The notes below the pieces were generated by a model, which saw nothing but the letters and a program-made list of their open reading frames with translations, searched no databases and had not been told where the DNA came from. Below, in pieces: positions 7,241 to 15,804 of a stretch of DNA of 64,000 nt (the first letter of the stretch is position 1; the number at the start of each line of letters is the position of its first letter). This DNA comes from CAUZFZ01 sp963579025 (GTDB taxonomy: Bacteria > Planctomycetota > Planctomycetia > Planctomycetales > Planctomycetaceae), in assembly GCA_963579025.1 (NCBI GenBank), contig CAUZFZ010000016.1, positions 1 to 64,000 on the forward strand, written 5' to 3'. The translations under genes and the position numbers were made by a program.

Positions 7241-9592
7241 TTACTCGGCGCCAGACGGCGTGACCGGCTCGGCACCTTCGAACACGACCAGCAATCGTGT
7301 CTCAGACACGACCGGATGTCCGTGTCGGCTGCCAGTCGCGCGAACCATCAATTCCACTTCGGACGGCAAGACGACACCTTCCGCTGGTTCGATGCGAAGT
7401 GCGACTTCGGTGGCATCGTCGTTGTCGATCGTGACGGGATCCGCAGTCAGACGCCCTTGTAGTTCGTCATCCAGGACCAACTCCAGTTTGACCGGTCCCT
7501 CCAGTTCGCGAGCCCTAGAGACCTCCACCGGAAAATCGAACGCCAGGCCACTCGGCACTTCGAGTTCCTGCAACGGAGTGCTGACTTTGAGCATCGCGCC
7601 GGTCGGCAGGAATCCAATGCGCGTGACGAGCCGGTTAGACAGATACCGCTCACGTCCCTTCGGGTCTTTAATCTTCGTGACGCCGTTGACCACCATGCGC
7701 GACGTGCGTGTCGTTTCCAGCCACTCGGGCAGGAACACGGGATACAGAATTCGATCAACACCCGGCGGAACAGTCAGCTCCGGACCACGAATTCCCTGCC
7801 TGTGCCGACCTTGTCTGGAAGACATCTCCAGCACGATTTCGCCGTTGAACGATTCTTCGCGGGTGATCAGGACTGGTCCTGGAAACGTTGTTCCACGCGG
7901 CCATTTCGTGACATCGTTCTTGCCTTCGGCGTCGATCGTAAACGGCGGCTTCATGGTCACGGCGAGCAGCGTCGACTCAGGCTGATGTTTGACCAGCGTT
8001 TCTTCGACCATCGCCTTGCCGGTGACCGAAATCATTCCCGCGATCGTTCCGGCATCAGCAGCGGCAGTCAACACGAGTCGCAGGTCGTTTTTCTTTTCCG
8101 GAATGACGGGATTTTCGGGAAACGTGACACCCGGCGGCAGCCCTTCGAGCTGAATCTCGATCGCTCCCGTAAAGCCGCGCGTTCGCAGCGCCTTGATGGC
8201 CAACTGCCCCGTTCCACCAATCGGCACGGCCAGCAGTTCGGGAGCGGTGAGCGTAAATCCTGGTTGTGGTTGGCGAACAACCAGTCGATAGACCGCATCG
8301 AGTGCTCCGCTGTTGCCGGACGTGTCACTGACCTGCAGTTCGTAGGTCCCGTCTGCCGGAACGGTGTAATCAAGTCTGGCATCGATCGCGCCGGGCACAT
8401 CATCAATGCGTTTCAGCTCCTTACCCTCAGCGTTGATGACTGCCAGCGAGACATCCAGCGGCGAACCAATCGCAGCAGCCTGCAGCTCGATGGACCAGAC
8501 GTCACCCTTGGTTCCGGTCAGTTTGAAACTGTCGATCGCGGAGCGCTCTGACAAGACACCTGTGACCGCTGCCGGAATCGCCAACGTCGCGCCGGGCTGA
8601 GCCGACTCAACAGTTTCTGTCTCATCGGTGATCGGTAACCGAAAGGAAACGGTCTGGCCGTTCGCGGCAGCGAACTCGCCAGTCTGCACTGAGCCCGAAG
8701 CAGACGCGGTGATTTTATGGGAGACAGTTTCAAGCTTCGCAGCGCCGGTCGCGACGCCCATACCAACGAGTCGCACATCCTGAGTGGCACCACGTTTGAT
8801 CGCGGCCGGAACAGTCGTGATGGCACGAAGAGCAGTCTCAACGCTGAGCCGATACACGAACGCCCGGTTACCGCGGAAGTCGACGTCGTAAACGCTCACC
8901 ACGTATTCGCGACCAGACTCAGCTGCGAATGACACGCTGAGATCACGGCCCGCTGTGTCAGCTCCATCTGCGACCATGCGACCGGACTCGTCACGGACTT
9001 CGACGGCCGCGCTCAACGGCGAGTCGATTGCTGTTGCGACGCTGGTCAATGTGATCAACCCGCTGATCGGTGATTTGAACCGGTAGCGATCGACCTCTTG
9101 AATCTTGAGAATCTGGCCCGAAACCGTGACGGGCAACGATTCGAGTTCCTGTGGTTCGCGCCGATCGCGAATCTCGACCACTTCTCTCCCGCCCGAGACA
9201 ACGAACTTCCCCGACTTGCTGACACCGTTGGCACTGGCAACCTGCCAGCGATAGATGCCGGGCTCCAGGTCGGACGGCAGCGAGAGCTTCGCGGGTGTTT
9301 CGCGCGGCAACAGAAATGGCGAGCGACGGGCTTTCTTCCCGAACCAGTACGGCGGTTCCGGAACGATGACCGGCCCCGGCTTACCCGTCACTTCAAGGCG
9401 AATGCGCGAGTCGCGTGCGAATGTTTCGACATCCTGAGTCCAGTCGTAACCACCCAACGTGACTTCAACGGTCGAACCGGCCTGTCCGCCGGACGGAAAC
9501 ATGTAAGCGACGCTCGGAGCAAGTTGAGCATGTGAAACCTGAGACACAGCGACCATCGCTGCAGCGATGAACAAGGCAATGCGTCGTGGCAT
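7241..9592 (-). CDS. Secreted PPC-domain planctomycete protein
   Basis: A 783-residue secreted protein with signal peptide MPRRIALFIAAAMVAVSQVSHA. An Ig-like segment (YMFPSGGQAGSTVEVTLGGYD) is followed by two repeats resembling bacterial pre-peptidase C-terminal (PPC) domains, for example IDSFKLTGTKGDVWSIELQA and DGTYELQVSDTSGNSGALDA, then further beta-sandwich modules. No catalytic motif is seen, so a structural or binding role at the cell surface is more likely. The start is set at 9592, where the signal peptide begins; the longer frame to 9700 runs into the intergenic palindromes. It follows the DUF1549/DUF1501 pair on the same strand, a neighbourhood common in planctomycetes. Confidence 0.8.
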   Translation of the reverse strand: MPRRIALFIAAAMVAVSQVSHAQLAPSVAYMFPSGGQAGSTVEVTLGGYDWTQDVETFARDSRIRLEVTGKPGPVIVPEPPYWFGKKARRSPFLLPRETPAKLSLPSDLEPGIYRWQVASANGVSKSGKFVVSGGREVVEIRDRREPQELESLPVTVSGQILKIQEVDRYRFKSPISGLITLTSVATAIDSPLSAAVEVRDESGRMVADGADTAGRDLSVSFAAESGREYVVSVYDVDFRGNRAFVYRLSVETALRAITTVPAAIKRGATQDVRLVGMGVATGAAKLETVSHKITASASGSVQTGEFAAANGQTVSFRLPITDETETVESAQPGATLAIPAAVTGVLSERSAIDSFKLTGTKGDVWSIELQAAAIGSPLDVSLAVINAEGKELKRIDDVPGAIDARLDYTVPADGTYELQVSDTSGNSGALDAVYRLVVRQPQPGFTLTAPELLAVPIGGTGQLAIKALRTRGFTGAIEIQLEGLPPGVTFPENPVIPEKKNDLRLVLTAAADAGTIAGMISVTGKAMVEETLVKHQPESTLLAVTMKPPFTIDAEGKNDVTKWPRGTTFPGPVLITREESFNGEIVLEMSSRQGRHRQGIRGPELTVPPGVDRILYPVFLPEWLETTRTSRMVVNGVTKIKDPKGRERYLSNRLVTRIGFLPTGAMLKVSTPLQELEVPSGLAFDFPVEVSRARELEGPVKLELVLDDELQGRLTADPVTIDNDDATEVALRIEPAEGVVLPSEVELMVRATGSRHGHPVVSETRLLVVFEGAEPVTPSGAE

Positions 9593-9635
9593 GAGATACC
9601 TCAATCCGAAAGCCCCAACGGGGCGAAACATATCA

Positions 9636-9770
9636 GCCTGGGGCAACGCCCCAGGAAATCCAGGGTCGTGAATGCGGGAAGCCCTGAAAGGGCGAAACAA
9701 CGTAGCGGTGTTTCGCCCTTTCAGGGCTTCGTATCCCCATGCGTTCTTTTCCTGGGGCGTTGCCCCAGGC
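9636..9770. repeat. Nested intergenic palindromes
   Basis: Two inverted-repeat pairs lie between divergently placed blocks. GCCTGGGGCAACGCCCCAGG (9636-9655, itself palindromic) recurs inverted within 9748-9770. AAGCCCTGAAAGGGCG (within 9678-9699) recurs inverted within 9709-9730. Short related motifs flank them at 9610-9628 (AGCCCCAACGGGGCGAAA) and 9781-9795. This is REP-like intergenic repeat DNA; no gene is seen in 9593-9821. Confidence 0.8.
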
Positions 9771-9821
9771 TGGTATGTATTGCCCTTTCAGGGCATGGTG
9801 ACTCGGTCCGTCGTCAGACGC

Positions 9822-11162
9822 TCACACCAGAGCTTCGATGAACTTGCCGCCGTCAACCAACGGCACGGGTCGTCCCAGGGGTCCCTGGTGTTGACGGTCC
9901 GGATCGATCCCCATCAGAACGTGAATCGTGCGCAGCAGGTCGTTGACACTGACCGGCTCCGTCGTCGGAGCCGCCGCATGCTTGTCGGTCGCTCCGATGA
10001 TCTGCCCCGGCTTGATCCCGCCACCGGCAAAGATCACCGTCTGAGCCATCGACCAATGGTCGCGGCCGGCCTGCTTGTTGATGCGGGGTGTGCGGCCCAT
10101 CTCGCCCATCATCACGACCAGCGTTTCGTCCAACATGCCACGTTCATCGAGGTCCGTCACCAGAGCACTAAAGGCGCGGTCGGCGTACGGAATCAGATCG
10201 GTCTGCAAACTCGGAAAACAGTTGAAGTGCACGTCCCAGCCGGGAGCGTCCACACCGATAAAGCGGCAACCGGATTCGACCAGGCGTCGAGCCAGCAACG
10301 CACACTGACCGAGCTGTGTGTAACCGTATCGCTCGCGAGTTTTCTGCGGCTCGGCGTGAATGTCGAACGCCTTCTTCGCTTCCGGCGAGGTGATCAGCGT
10401 TCGAGCCTTGTCGTAATAGGTCGACATAACTTTCGCTCGACCCTGCGAGTTACGCTCGAAGCTCTCGATGCCCGCCAGCAGTTTGCGACGCGTTGAAAGT
10501 CGCCGGTCGGACAGGCCGGGGATCGGCTGCAGGTCCTTCACTTCGAAGTCAGGCTGAACGGGATCGGATTCGATGACGAACGGTGCATATTCCGCTCCGT
10601 AGAAACCCGGACCACCGCCCATCATCGGATGCGGCACGTTGATGTAAGGCGGCAGTGTTCCGCGCTGACCCAACTCGCGGGAGACGACTGAACCGACCGA
10701 CGGAAAGTACTCGTTGTTCGGAACCGGGTTGTCACCATCGGCGAATGTCGGACGACGGCCCGTCATCACGTAGTGGTAGCCGGTCGAGTGTCCGTTGATC
10801 CGGTGGCTGTGGCTGCGGAGGATCGTGTACTGGTCAGCGATCTTCGCGCAGTGCGGAAGCTGGTCCGTGATGAATGTCCCGGGCACGTTCGTGCTGACGG
10901 GCAGGAATGGTCCTCGAATCTCCTTTGGAGCCTCTGGTTTTGGATCCCACATGTCCTGATGAGGCGGTCCTCCTTCCAGGAAGAGGAAGATACAGGACTT
11001 GGCACGGGCCTGACGTCCGGAAGCGGCTTTGGCTTCCAGTTCCATCAGCCGCGGCAGTGACAAGCCACCGAGCAGGCTGGTGGCACCAAGGTGCAGTGCG
11101 TGTCGTCGCGACAGTCCGTCGCAGCGTTGTGATGCGTTTCGGCCGAGTTCGAGTCTCAGCAT
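9822..11162 (-). CDS. DUF1501 protein (Tat-exported)
   Basis: A 446-residue DUF1501 protein, a sulfatase-fold-like family abundant in planctomycetes. The N-terminus carries a Tat-type signal (SRRHALHLGATSLLGGLSLP). The family block FLFLEGGPPHQDMWDPKP lies near residue 60-77, and MGEMGRTPRINKQAGRDHW near 355-373. It is exported and probably works with the DUF1549/DUF1553 protein encoded just upstream (97-nt gap, same strand). The biochemical activity of DUF1501 proteins is not established. Confidence 0.9.
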   Translation of the reverse strand: MLRLELGRNASQRCDGLSRRHALHLGATSLLGGLSLPRLMELEAKAASGRQARAKSCIFLFLEGGPPHQDMWDPKPEAPKEIRGPFLPVSTNVPGTFITDQLPHCAKIADQYTILRSHSHRINGHSTGYHYVMTGRRPTFADGDNPVPNNEYFPSVGSVVSRELGQRGTLPPYINVPHPMMGGGPGFYGAEYAPFVIESDPVQPDFEVKDLQPIPGLSDRRLSTRRKLLAGIESFERNSQGRAKVMSTYYDKARTLITSPEAKKAFDIHAEPQKTRERYGYTQLGQCALLARRLVESGCRFIGVDAPGWDVHFNCFPSLQTDLIPYADRAFSALVTDLDERGMLDETLVVMMGEMGRTPRINKQAGRDHWSMAQTVIFAGGGIKPGQIIGATDKHAAAPTTEPVSVNDLLRTIHVLMGIDPDRQHQGPLGRPVPLVDGGKFIEALV

Positions 11163-11192
11163 GAGAGCCCTCTATTCTGTGAGTCGTTTGTA

Positions 11193-11255
11193 GTAGCCGG
11201 ACTTGTCCGGCGTTGCTGCGCTGGTTCGAACCGCACAAGTGCGGTTACTACGAAC
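11193..11255. repeat. CGCAC/GTGCGG-type intergenic repeat
   Basis: AACCGCACAAGTGCGGTTAC (within 11229-11255, continuing ...TACGAAC) is a small hairpin followed by a conserved tail. Related copies occur inverted at 39362-39388 and 39433-39459. A second small palindrome, GCCGGACTTGTCCGGC, lies at about 11197-11212. Confidence 0.7.
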
Positions 11256-11258
11256 AGA

Positions 11259-13700
11259 TCAGTGATTGAAAATGTACTCCTTCATGTTGAGGAGTGCCCA
11301 CAGCACATCCTCAACGGCGGCCCGTCGGGAGCCACCCGCATCGTCGAATGCCTGCCGCATCAATGCCAGTTCCGGTTCGCTGGGCAGACGCGACAGGGTC
11401 GAGAGAAACAGTTTCTCCACAATTTCATCGGTTGAGTCATCCGACTGCGCCAGCTTTCGCGCCAGCCCATGCCGATGCTGAATCTTCGCCATGATCTCCG
11501 GCGAGTTCAGCAGGTGCAGGGCCTGAGCGATACTCGGTTCACTGCTGCGTTCGCATTCACACACAGTCGTGCGTGCCGGACGTCCGAAGATGCGGAAGAA
11601 ATAGGACGGCATCCGGTTGTCCCAAATCTGAATCGCCCGGTAGCCCTCGGGCCAGCCATTGAATTTCTCGACCACACCCGTGCTCTGGCAGATCGCGTCG
11701 AGCAACACTTCGGCCGGCATCGCCTTGTACATTGCGTGCGAGAAATTCTGCTGGTCGTCTTCGTTGGCTGGCGTCGTCTGCGAACTGAGCTGATAGGCGC
11801 GTGAATTCAGCAACGTCCGAGTGAACGCCTTGAGATCGAACTTCGAATCGGCCATGTGTTTCGACAAAGCCGCCATCAGCGGTTCGTTGGTCGCGGGGTT
11901 CGTGTCGCGGATGTCGTCGATCGGTTCGATCAGACCGCGACCGAAGTAATGCGCCCACAAGCGATTCGCGATGGCCTTGGCGAAGAACGGGTTGCCTGGA
12001 GCGGTCATCCAGTCGGCCAGTACGACGCGGCGATCTGTGACGGTTGTCAGATCGACGGGTTCGGCGCCGAGCGCCCGGGCAGGAACCAGCTCTTTGGAAC
12101 GCGGATGCGGCAGGTCCTTTCCGCCCAGCGAAACGATCGCTTCCGTGGCGTTCGGCAGCTTCTTGATCTTCACTCCGGTGAAGAAACCAGCCAGACCGGT
12201 GTAGTCCGCCTGGCTCCAGCGTTCGGACGGATGGTGGTGGCACTGAGCACACTCGATGCGCACACCAAGCAGGAGTTGACTGATCGACCGGCTCAGTTCG
12301 TCGGGTTTGCGGAGAATCTTGTAGAACGCGCCGGGCCCTTCGGCCTGAGTGCTGCCCTGCACGGTCAACAGGTCACGAGCCATCCCATCGAATGGCCTGT
12401 TGTGTTTGAAGTTGCTGCGCAGCCAGCGCTGCATGGCGACCGTTCCCTGCGGAGTTACTTTCAGCTGGTCGGCCCGCAGAATGTCGAGCCACTTCATCGT
12501 CCAGTAGTCCGCGTACTCGTCGCGGTCGAGCAAGCGGTCAATCAGGGCGGCCCGCTTGTCCGCTGACTTATCCGCCAGAAACTCGCGTGCTTCCTGTGCC
12601 GTGGGCAGCGTGCCGATCGTGTCCACGTAGACGCGGCGTAAAAACTCGGCATCACTGACCGGTCCACTGGGCTCGATGCCCAGTTTCTGCAGGTGATTCC
12701 AGGCAAGACGGTCGATGAAGTTTGCCTCTGGCGGTCGTTCGAACGTCACGTTTGGTCGAGGCAGTGTGACGCGGCAGGTCGACACGTGCCCGAGATACCG
12801 AATCAGGATGGCGGCTTCGCCCGGGATGTTACTGGCCTGAATCAGGCCATGGTGATCGACGTCGGCAATGGCGGCCGCGTTCGATTCGTATTCGGCTTCA
12901 AGCGTCACGCACTGTCGGTTGCCAGCCTTGTCGATGGCCGTCACTCGAATCTGCTGTGCCGTGCCCGCTGACAGGACCTGCTCCTGCGGTTCCACTTCGA
13001 TGCCGACGATCTGGCCGGTCTCGGAATCGGCAGGATCGAGCTGCCCGCCTTCGCGAATCCAACGCAGCAGTCGCTGGTGTCGGTAGCTGCCGGATTCGAT
13101 CTTACGTCCACCGCCGTGAGGAATCTCGGACGTCGCTTTAGTCAGCAGCAGACTTCGTTCGGGCTGAGTCAGTGAAACTCGCCGTCCTCGGGATTCTTTC
13201 GTGAGGGACGCGTAGTCAGACTCCGCATCAAACCCAAAGATACTCAGTTTGAAGCCGTTCTGACCTTCAGCCTTGCCGTGACATCCGCCGGAATTGCAGC
13301 CAGCTTTGGTCAGAATCGGAGTCACTTCGTTACGGAATGAAACCGGATCCGGCTGTTTGAGCTTCCGAACTTCGACGGGCACCTTCGTCATCTGGCCATA
13401 CCAGGTGACAATGACTTCAGTTCGTCCTTCGGCCCTGGGTCTCAGCAAACCACCTTTGTCGACAGACACGATACTGCTGTTTGCAACCCGATATTCGACT
13501 TCCCGCGTGACATCACTCCGCACGCCTTTTTCGGTGTCCATTGATGCGATGAGTTGCTGCGACGACTCAGGGCTTTCCAGCACGACGCTGCCAGGGCTGA
13601 CGAGCAGGCCGGCCGCAGAGACCGGTCCTCCAGTGAACAGGCCTGCCAGAGCGCAGACAGCCAACCGCTCAGCAAAGCATCGTTTGACGCCGCCCGACAT
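11259..13700 (-). CDS. DUF1549/DUF1553 protein with Big2 domain
   Basis: An 813-residue secreted protein. A signal peptide at residues 1-30 is followed by a bacterial Ig-like (Big2) domain at about 31-112, a cytochrome-like segment with CNSGGCHGK (Cys135, Cys140, His141), a second Ig-like stretch, then DUF1549 (about 325-520) and DUF1553 (about 550-790). DUF1549 contains ECAQCHHHPSERW, a CxxCH heme-type motif. The first motif is C-x4-C-H rather than C-x2-C-H, which would be unusual if it binds heme c. It is paired with DUF1501 downstream. The function of this protein pair is not established. Confidence 0.9.
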   Translation of the reverse strand: MSGGVKRCFAERLAVCALAGLFTGGPVSAAGLLVSPGSVVLESPESSQQLIASMDTEKGVRSDVTREVEYRVANSSIVSVDKGGLLRPRAEGRTEVIVTWYGQMTKVPVEVRKLKQPDPVSFRNEVTPILTKAGCNSGGCHGKAEGQNGFKLSIFGFDAESDYASLTKESRGRRVSLTQPERSLLLTKATSEIPHGGGRKIESGSYRHQRLLRWIREGGQLDPADSETGQIVGIEVEPQEQVLSAGTAQQIRVTAIDKAGNRQCVTLEAEYESNAAAIADVDHHGLIQASNIPGEAAILIRYLGHVSTCRVTLPRPNVTFERPPEANFIDRLAWNHLQKLGIEPSGPVSDAEFLRRVYVDTIGTLPTAQEAREFLADKSADKRAALIDRLLDRDEYADYWTMKWLDILRADQLKVTPQGTVAMQRWLRSNFKHNRPFDGMARDLLTVQGSTQAEGPGAFYKILRKPDELSRSISQLLLGVRIECAQCHHHPSERWSQADYTGLAGFFTGVKIKKLPNATEAIVSLGGKDLPHPRSKELVPARALGAEPVDLTTVTDRRVVLADWMTAPGNPFFAKAIANRLWAHYFGRGLIEPIDDIRDTNPATNEPLMAALSKHMADSKFDLKAFTRTLLNSRAYQLSSQTTPANEDDQQNFSHAMYKAMPAEVLLDAICQSTGVVEKFNGWPEGYRAIQIWDNRMPSYFFRIFGRPARTTVCECERSSEPSIAQALHLLNSPEIMAKIQHRHGLARKLAQSDDSTDEIVEKLFLSTLSRLPSEPELALMRQAFDDAGGSRRAAVEDVLWALLNMKEYIFNH

Positions 13701-13726
13701 TGATTCATCTCCAGAACCGCGAACCG

Positions 13727-14071
13727 TTAGAGCACCTTCTGCAGAGCCTCTTCATTGAAACCGACAATCAGCTTCTTGCCGATGCGCAGGACCGGCGCCC
13801 GCAATGTTCCCGAGCGGCCGAGCATCATGTCGGCCAGTTCATCATCGCCGGGTCGATCTTTCTTCAGGTTGAAGTGCAGCAGCTTCTTCCCCTTGCCAAC
13901 GTACAACTCGTTCATTCCGTTGAGCAAGGCGAGTGCATCGTCCCGTTCGTATTTCGTTTTCCGAGCGTTGATTTCCTCAACGGTCTTCACACTGTTCTCC
14001 GCAAGAAACTCCTGCGTCTTTTTGCAGGACGTTCAGCCAGGGCGGTGATAACTCCAGTCAATCTTTGGCAT
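13727..14071 (-). CDS. ArsC/Spx-like protein, probable selenoprotein (UGA as Sec)
   Basis: A 114-residue thioredoxin-fold protein of the ArsC/Spx/MgsR type. Reading starts at ATG 14071, preceded by AAGGA with a 9-10 nt spacer. Codon 13 is TGA (14033-14035), and the frame then stays open to 13727: MPKIDWSYHRPG-U-TSCKKTQEFL. The TGA falls exactly where this family has the first Cys of its CxxC motif, giving UxxC. The C-terminal part (SGTLRAPVLRIGKKLIVGF) matches the cis-proline end of the ArsC fold. A hairpin 23 nt past the UGA fits a bacterial SECIS. If UGA were a stop, only 12 codons would follow a good ribosome-binding site; otherwise translation would have to start internally at GTG 13990 and lack the active site. 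It lies between a DHOD-like gene and the DUF1549 gene. Confidence 0.75.
14001..14015 (-). promoter_or_regulatory. Candidate bacterial SECIS hairpin
   Basis: On the minus strand GCAGGA-GTT-TCTTGC forms a 6-bp stem (one G-U pair) with apical loop GUU. The loop begins 23 nt after the UGA at 14033-14035. Bacterial SECIS elements typically have a short stem, a G among the first loop bases and a UGA-to-loop spacing of roughly 16-37 nt, so the fit is good. A competing hairpin (TCCTGC 14024-14029 with GCAGGA 14010-14015) is also possible. Confidence 0.6.
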
Positions 14072-14124
14072 CCGTCTGTTTCCTTCTTTTTGTAGCCTGT
14101 TGGCGGCTTCGCCGCGTCGAGCAG

Positions 14125-15399
14125 TCAGTTCATGATATCGGCAAGGCGAATCACCGGGCCGAGACCTCCAGTCTGGCGCAGATGTTCCATCCAGACAACA
14201 AAGCCTGTTTCCGGATGGAAATACAGTTCGTTGAGCGCCCGCTGCGTCCGCGTTCCCGTCTTCATGCGATACTGATCGGCAGGCAGCTGAAAGAACGTGT
14301 GAAGCTGGAAACTGGTTGCGCCACGGAGCGCGTATTCGACGGCCATCTTTCCGGTCGTGATGTTTCCGGTAGCCGACCAGGCAAGCTGCGTCTCCTTTCC
14401 GGCCTCGCGATTGAACGCCGTCATGACGCGCAAATTGCGATCGCTCAAGTCGGGCCCGCCAAAGGCCACTCCTCGATGACCATCGAATTCGCGATCGGGA
14501 TTGAACAGTCGGTTCCCGTAGATAAAGAAGTCGGGCCGGTGCGCGTCGTCGGCCTGATGGATTGAACGCAGCAGGTCAATCTGAAAGTCGTCATCGAACA
14601 TTGCATTGAAGACTTTCAGGCCGACTCGCACCGAGTCTGGGCGAGGAAACGCTGCAGCTCCTTCGCGAATGAGACGCGGGACTTCGTGCAGCCAGTTGCG
14701 AATGCAGTCCTGCACACTGGCCAGATCGCTGCCGGCAAGAGTCGGGCTGAAGTCCTTTTCCAACGGCATTGGTCCATCCGCCGAACCGACTGCTTCAAAC
14801 CATGCTTCCAGAATGCGCATCGTCGTGTACTCGTACTCGGCAGTCCGCCATGTCGACTCGCCGGGTGACGGCAGGTGGTACTTGCAGGACGGCACGATCA
14901 GCGTGCCGGTGCCGTCCGCAATCTGGCGTGCACCGCGAATCAGCGCGAGATACTCGTCAAACGACTGCCACCAGCCGCGCCCCTTCCAGGTAATTGTCCA
15001 GCCGGGTTCTCCCGACGCGCCCGCGATTGTCTCGGCAACCATGCGAGCTTCCTTGATGGCCCAGGCGCTCATTGACTGTCCGCCCGATTCGTCCTCGGCG
15101 ATGACTGTCTTGAGCACCACAAACCCAAGCCCGGCGTCCACATCCTCACGCACCTGGTTGAGGTTCATCGAGAGCTGCCCGGACGCCTTACCCCACGGAT
15201 TGCGAATCGGCAGTCCGGCGTACTCCGTCGCCACGTCCAGGCCATATTCGTTAAGCAGATACTCTTCCAGCTGCTCAGGCAGCCCGCCGGTGGAAAATCG
15301 TTCCCAGTCACTTCGCACGCGGGCTGTCATGCCTGCGGGCAAATTCGGGCGGGCGGGCAGACGCGGATCGCTCCGTGGCGCCGACTCAGCCTCGTGCAT
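14125..15399 (-). CDS. Dihydroorotate-dehydrogenase-like flavoprotein
   Basis: A 424-residue TIM-barrel protein resembling the dihydroorotate dehydrogenase/dihydropyrimidine dehydrogenase FMN-domain family. The N-terminal AGLPIRNPWGKASGQL parallels the conserved NP-x-x-x-ASG segment, and the C-terminal TTGKMAVEYALRGATSFQLH resembles the FMN-phosphate-binding GG/TG region. Several usual DHOD positions are altered, so the substrate need not be dihydroorotate. The start is set at ATG 15399 because AAAGGAG lies 7 nt upstream; the longer frame begins at 15465. The selenoprotein-like gene follows 53 nt downstream on the same strand. Confidence 0.75.
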   Translation of the reverse strand: MHEAESAPRSDPRLPARPNLPAGMTARVRSDWERFSTGGLPEQLEEYLLNEYGLDVATEYAGLPIRNPWGKASGQLSMNLNQVREDVDAGLGFVVLKTVIAEDESGGQSMSAWAIKEARMVAETIAGASGEPGWTITWKGRGWWQSFDEYLALIRGARQIADGTGTLIVPSCKYHLPSPGESTWRTAEYEYTTMRILEAWFEAVGSADGPMPLEKDFSPTLAGSDLASVQDCIRNWLHEVPRLIREGAAAFPRPDSVRVGLKVFNAMFDDDFQIDLLRSIHQADDAHRPDFFIYGNRLFNPDREFDGHRGVAFGGPDLSDRNLRVMTAFNREAGKETQLAWSATGNITTGKMAVEYALRGATSFQLHTFFQLPADQYRMKTGTRTQRALNELYFHPETGFVVWMEHLRQTGGLGPVIRLADIMN

Positions 15400-15540
15400 A
15401 TCCCGCTCCTTTCCGGACAACGCTTGCGCCTGAGCCGTTGATCGCCCGGCAGGAAATTCGTTCATTAATTTTTGAGCACAACCATCAGGGCGTCTACCGA
15501 GTCTTTGTACCTATCCAGGCACAAAACCGTGAAGCTGTAG

Positions 15541-15593
15541 GCGGATTTCTCCGAAATCCGCACTCGGCAGGTCCCGATTTCGGAGAAATCGGG
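15541..15593. repeat. Paired GGATTTC/GAAATCC hairpins
   Basis: Two hairpins lie head to head: GCGGATTTC-TCC-GAAATCCGC (15541-15561) and CCCGATTTC-GGA-GAAATCGGG (15573-15593), each with a 9-bp stem and 3-nt loop. The two loops are complementary (TCC/GGA), so the whole block is an imperfect larger palindrome. It is REP-like intergenic DNA. Confidence 0.75.
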
Positions 15594-15663
15594 CTACGGC
15601 TCAGGCACGGCCGACTTTACGGTCTTGTTTGTGGACAGAACTTAATACGTTGGACGAAAACAT

Positions 15664-15717
15664 CCTGGCTATGACCTCTCATGGAGTATCGGAAGGTGAG
15701 GTCACAAAGAAGCCAGG
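15664..15717 (+). other. Long hairpin upstream of DUF1559 gene
   Basis: CCTGGCT (15664-15670) pairs with AGCCAGG (15711-15717), and TGACCTC (15672-15678) with GAGGTCA (15698-15704), giving a 14-bp interrupted stem about 90 nt before the DUF1559 start. It has no T-run, so it is not an obvious terminator; it could be a 5' UTR structure or another intergenic palindrome. The rest of 15400-15804 holds no gene that I can recognise. Confidence 0.5.
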
Positions 15718-15804
15718 CCAATCCCGGTCGCAATGCCCATGCCGCAAAGGGTATTCTGGGAGACAGCAGCGAAGTCAGCATTCGATCCAGATGGAATCGT
15801 CGGC

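Noticed and set aside
11218..11256. tRNA T-arm-like GGTTCGAACC
   Set aside because: No acceptor, D or anticodon stems surround it; it belongs to the intergenic GTAGTAACCGC repeat family. I found no convincing tRNA or rRNA gene in the window.
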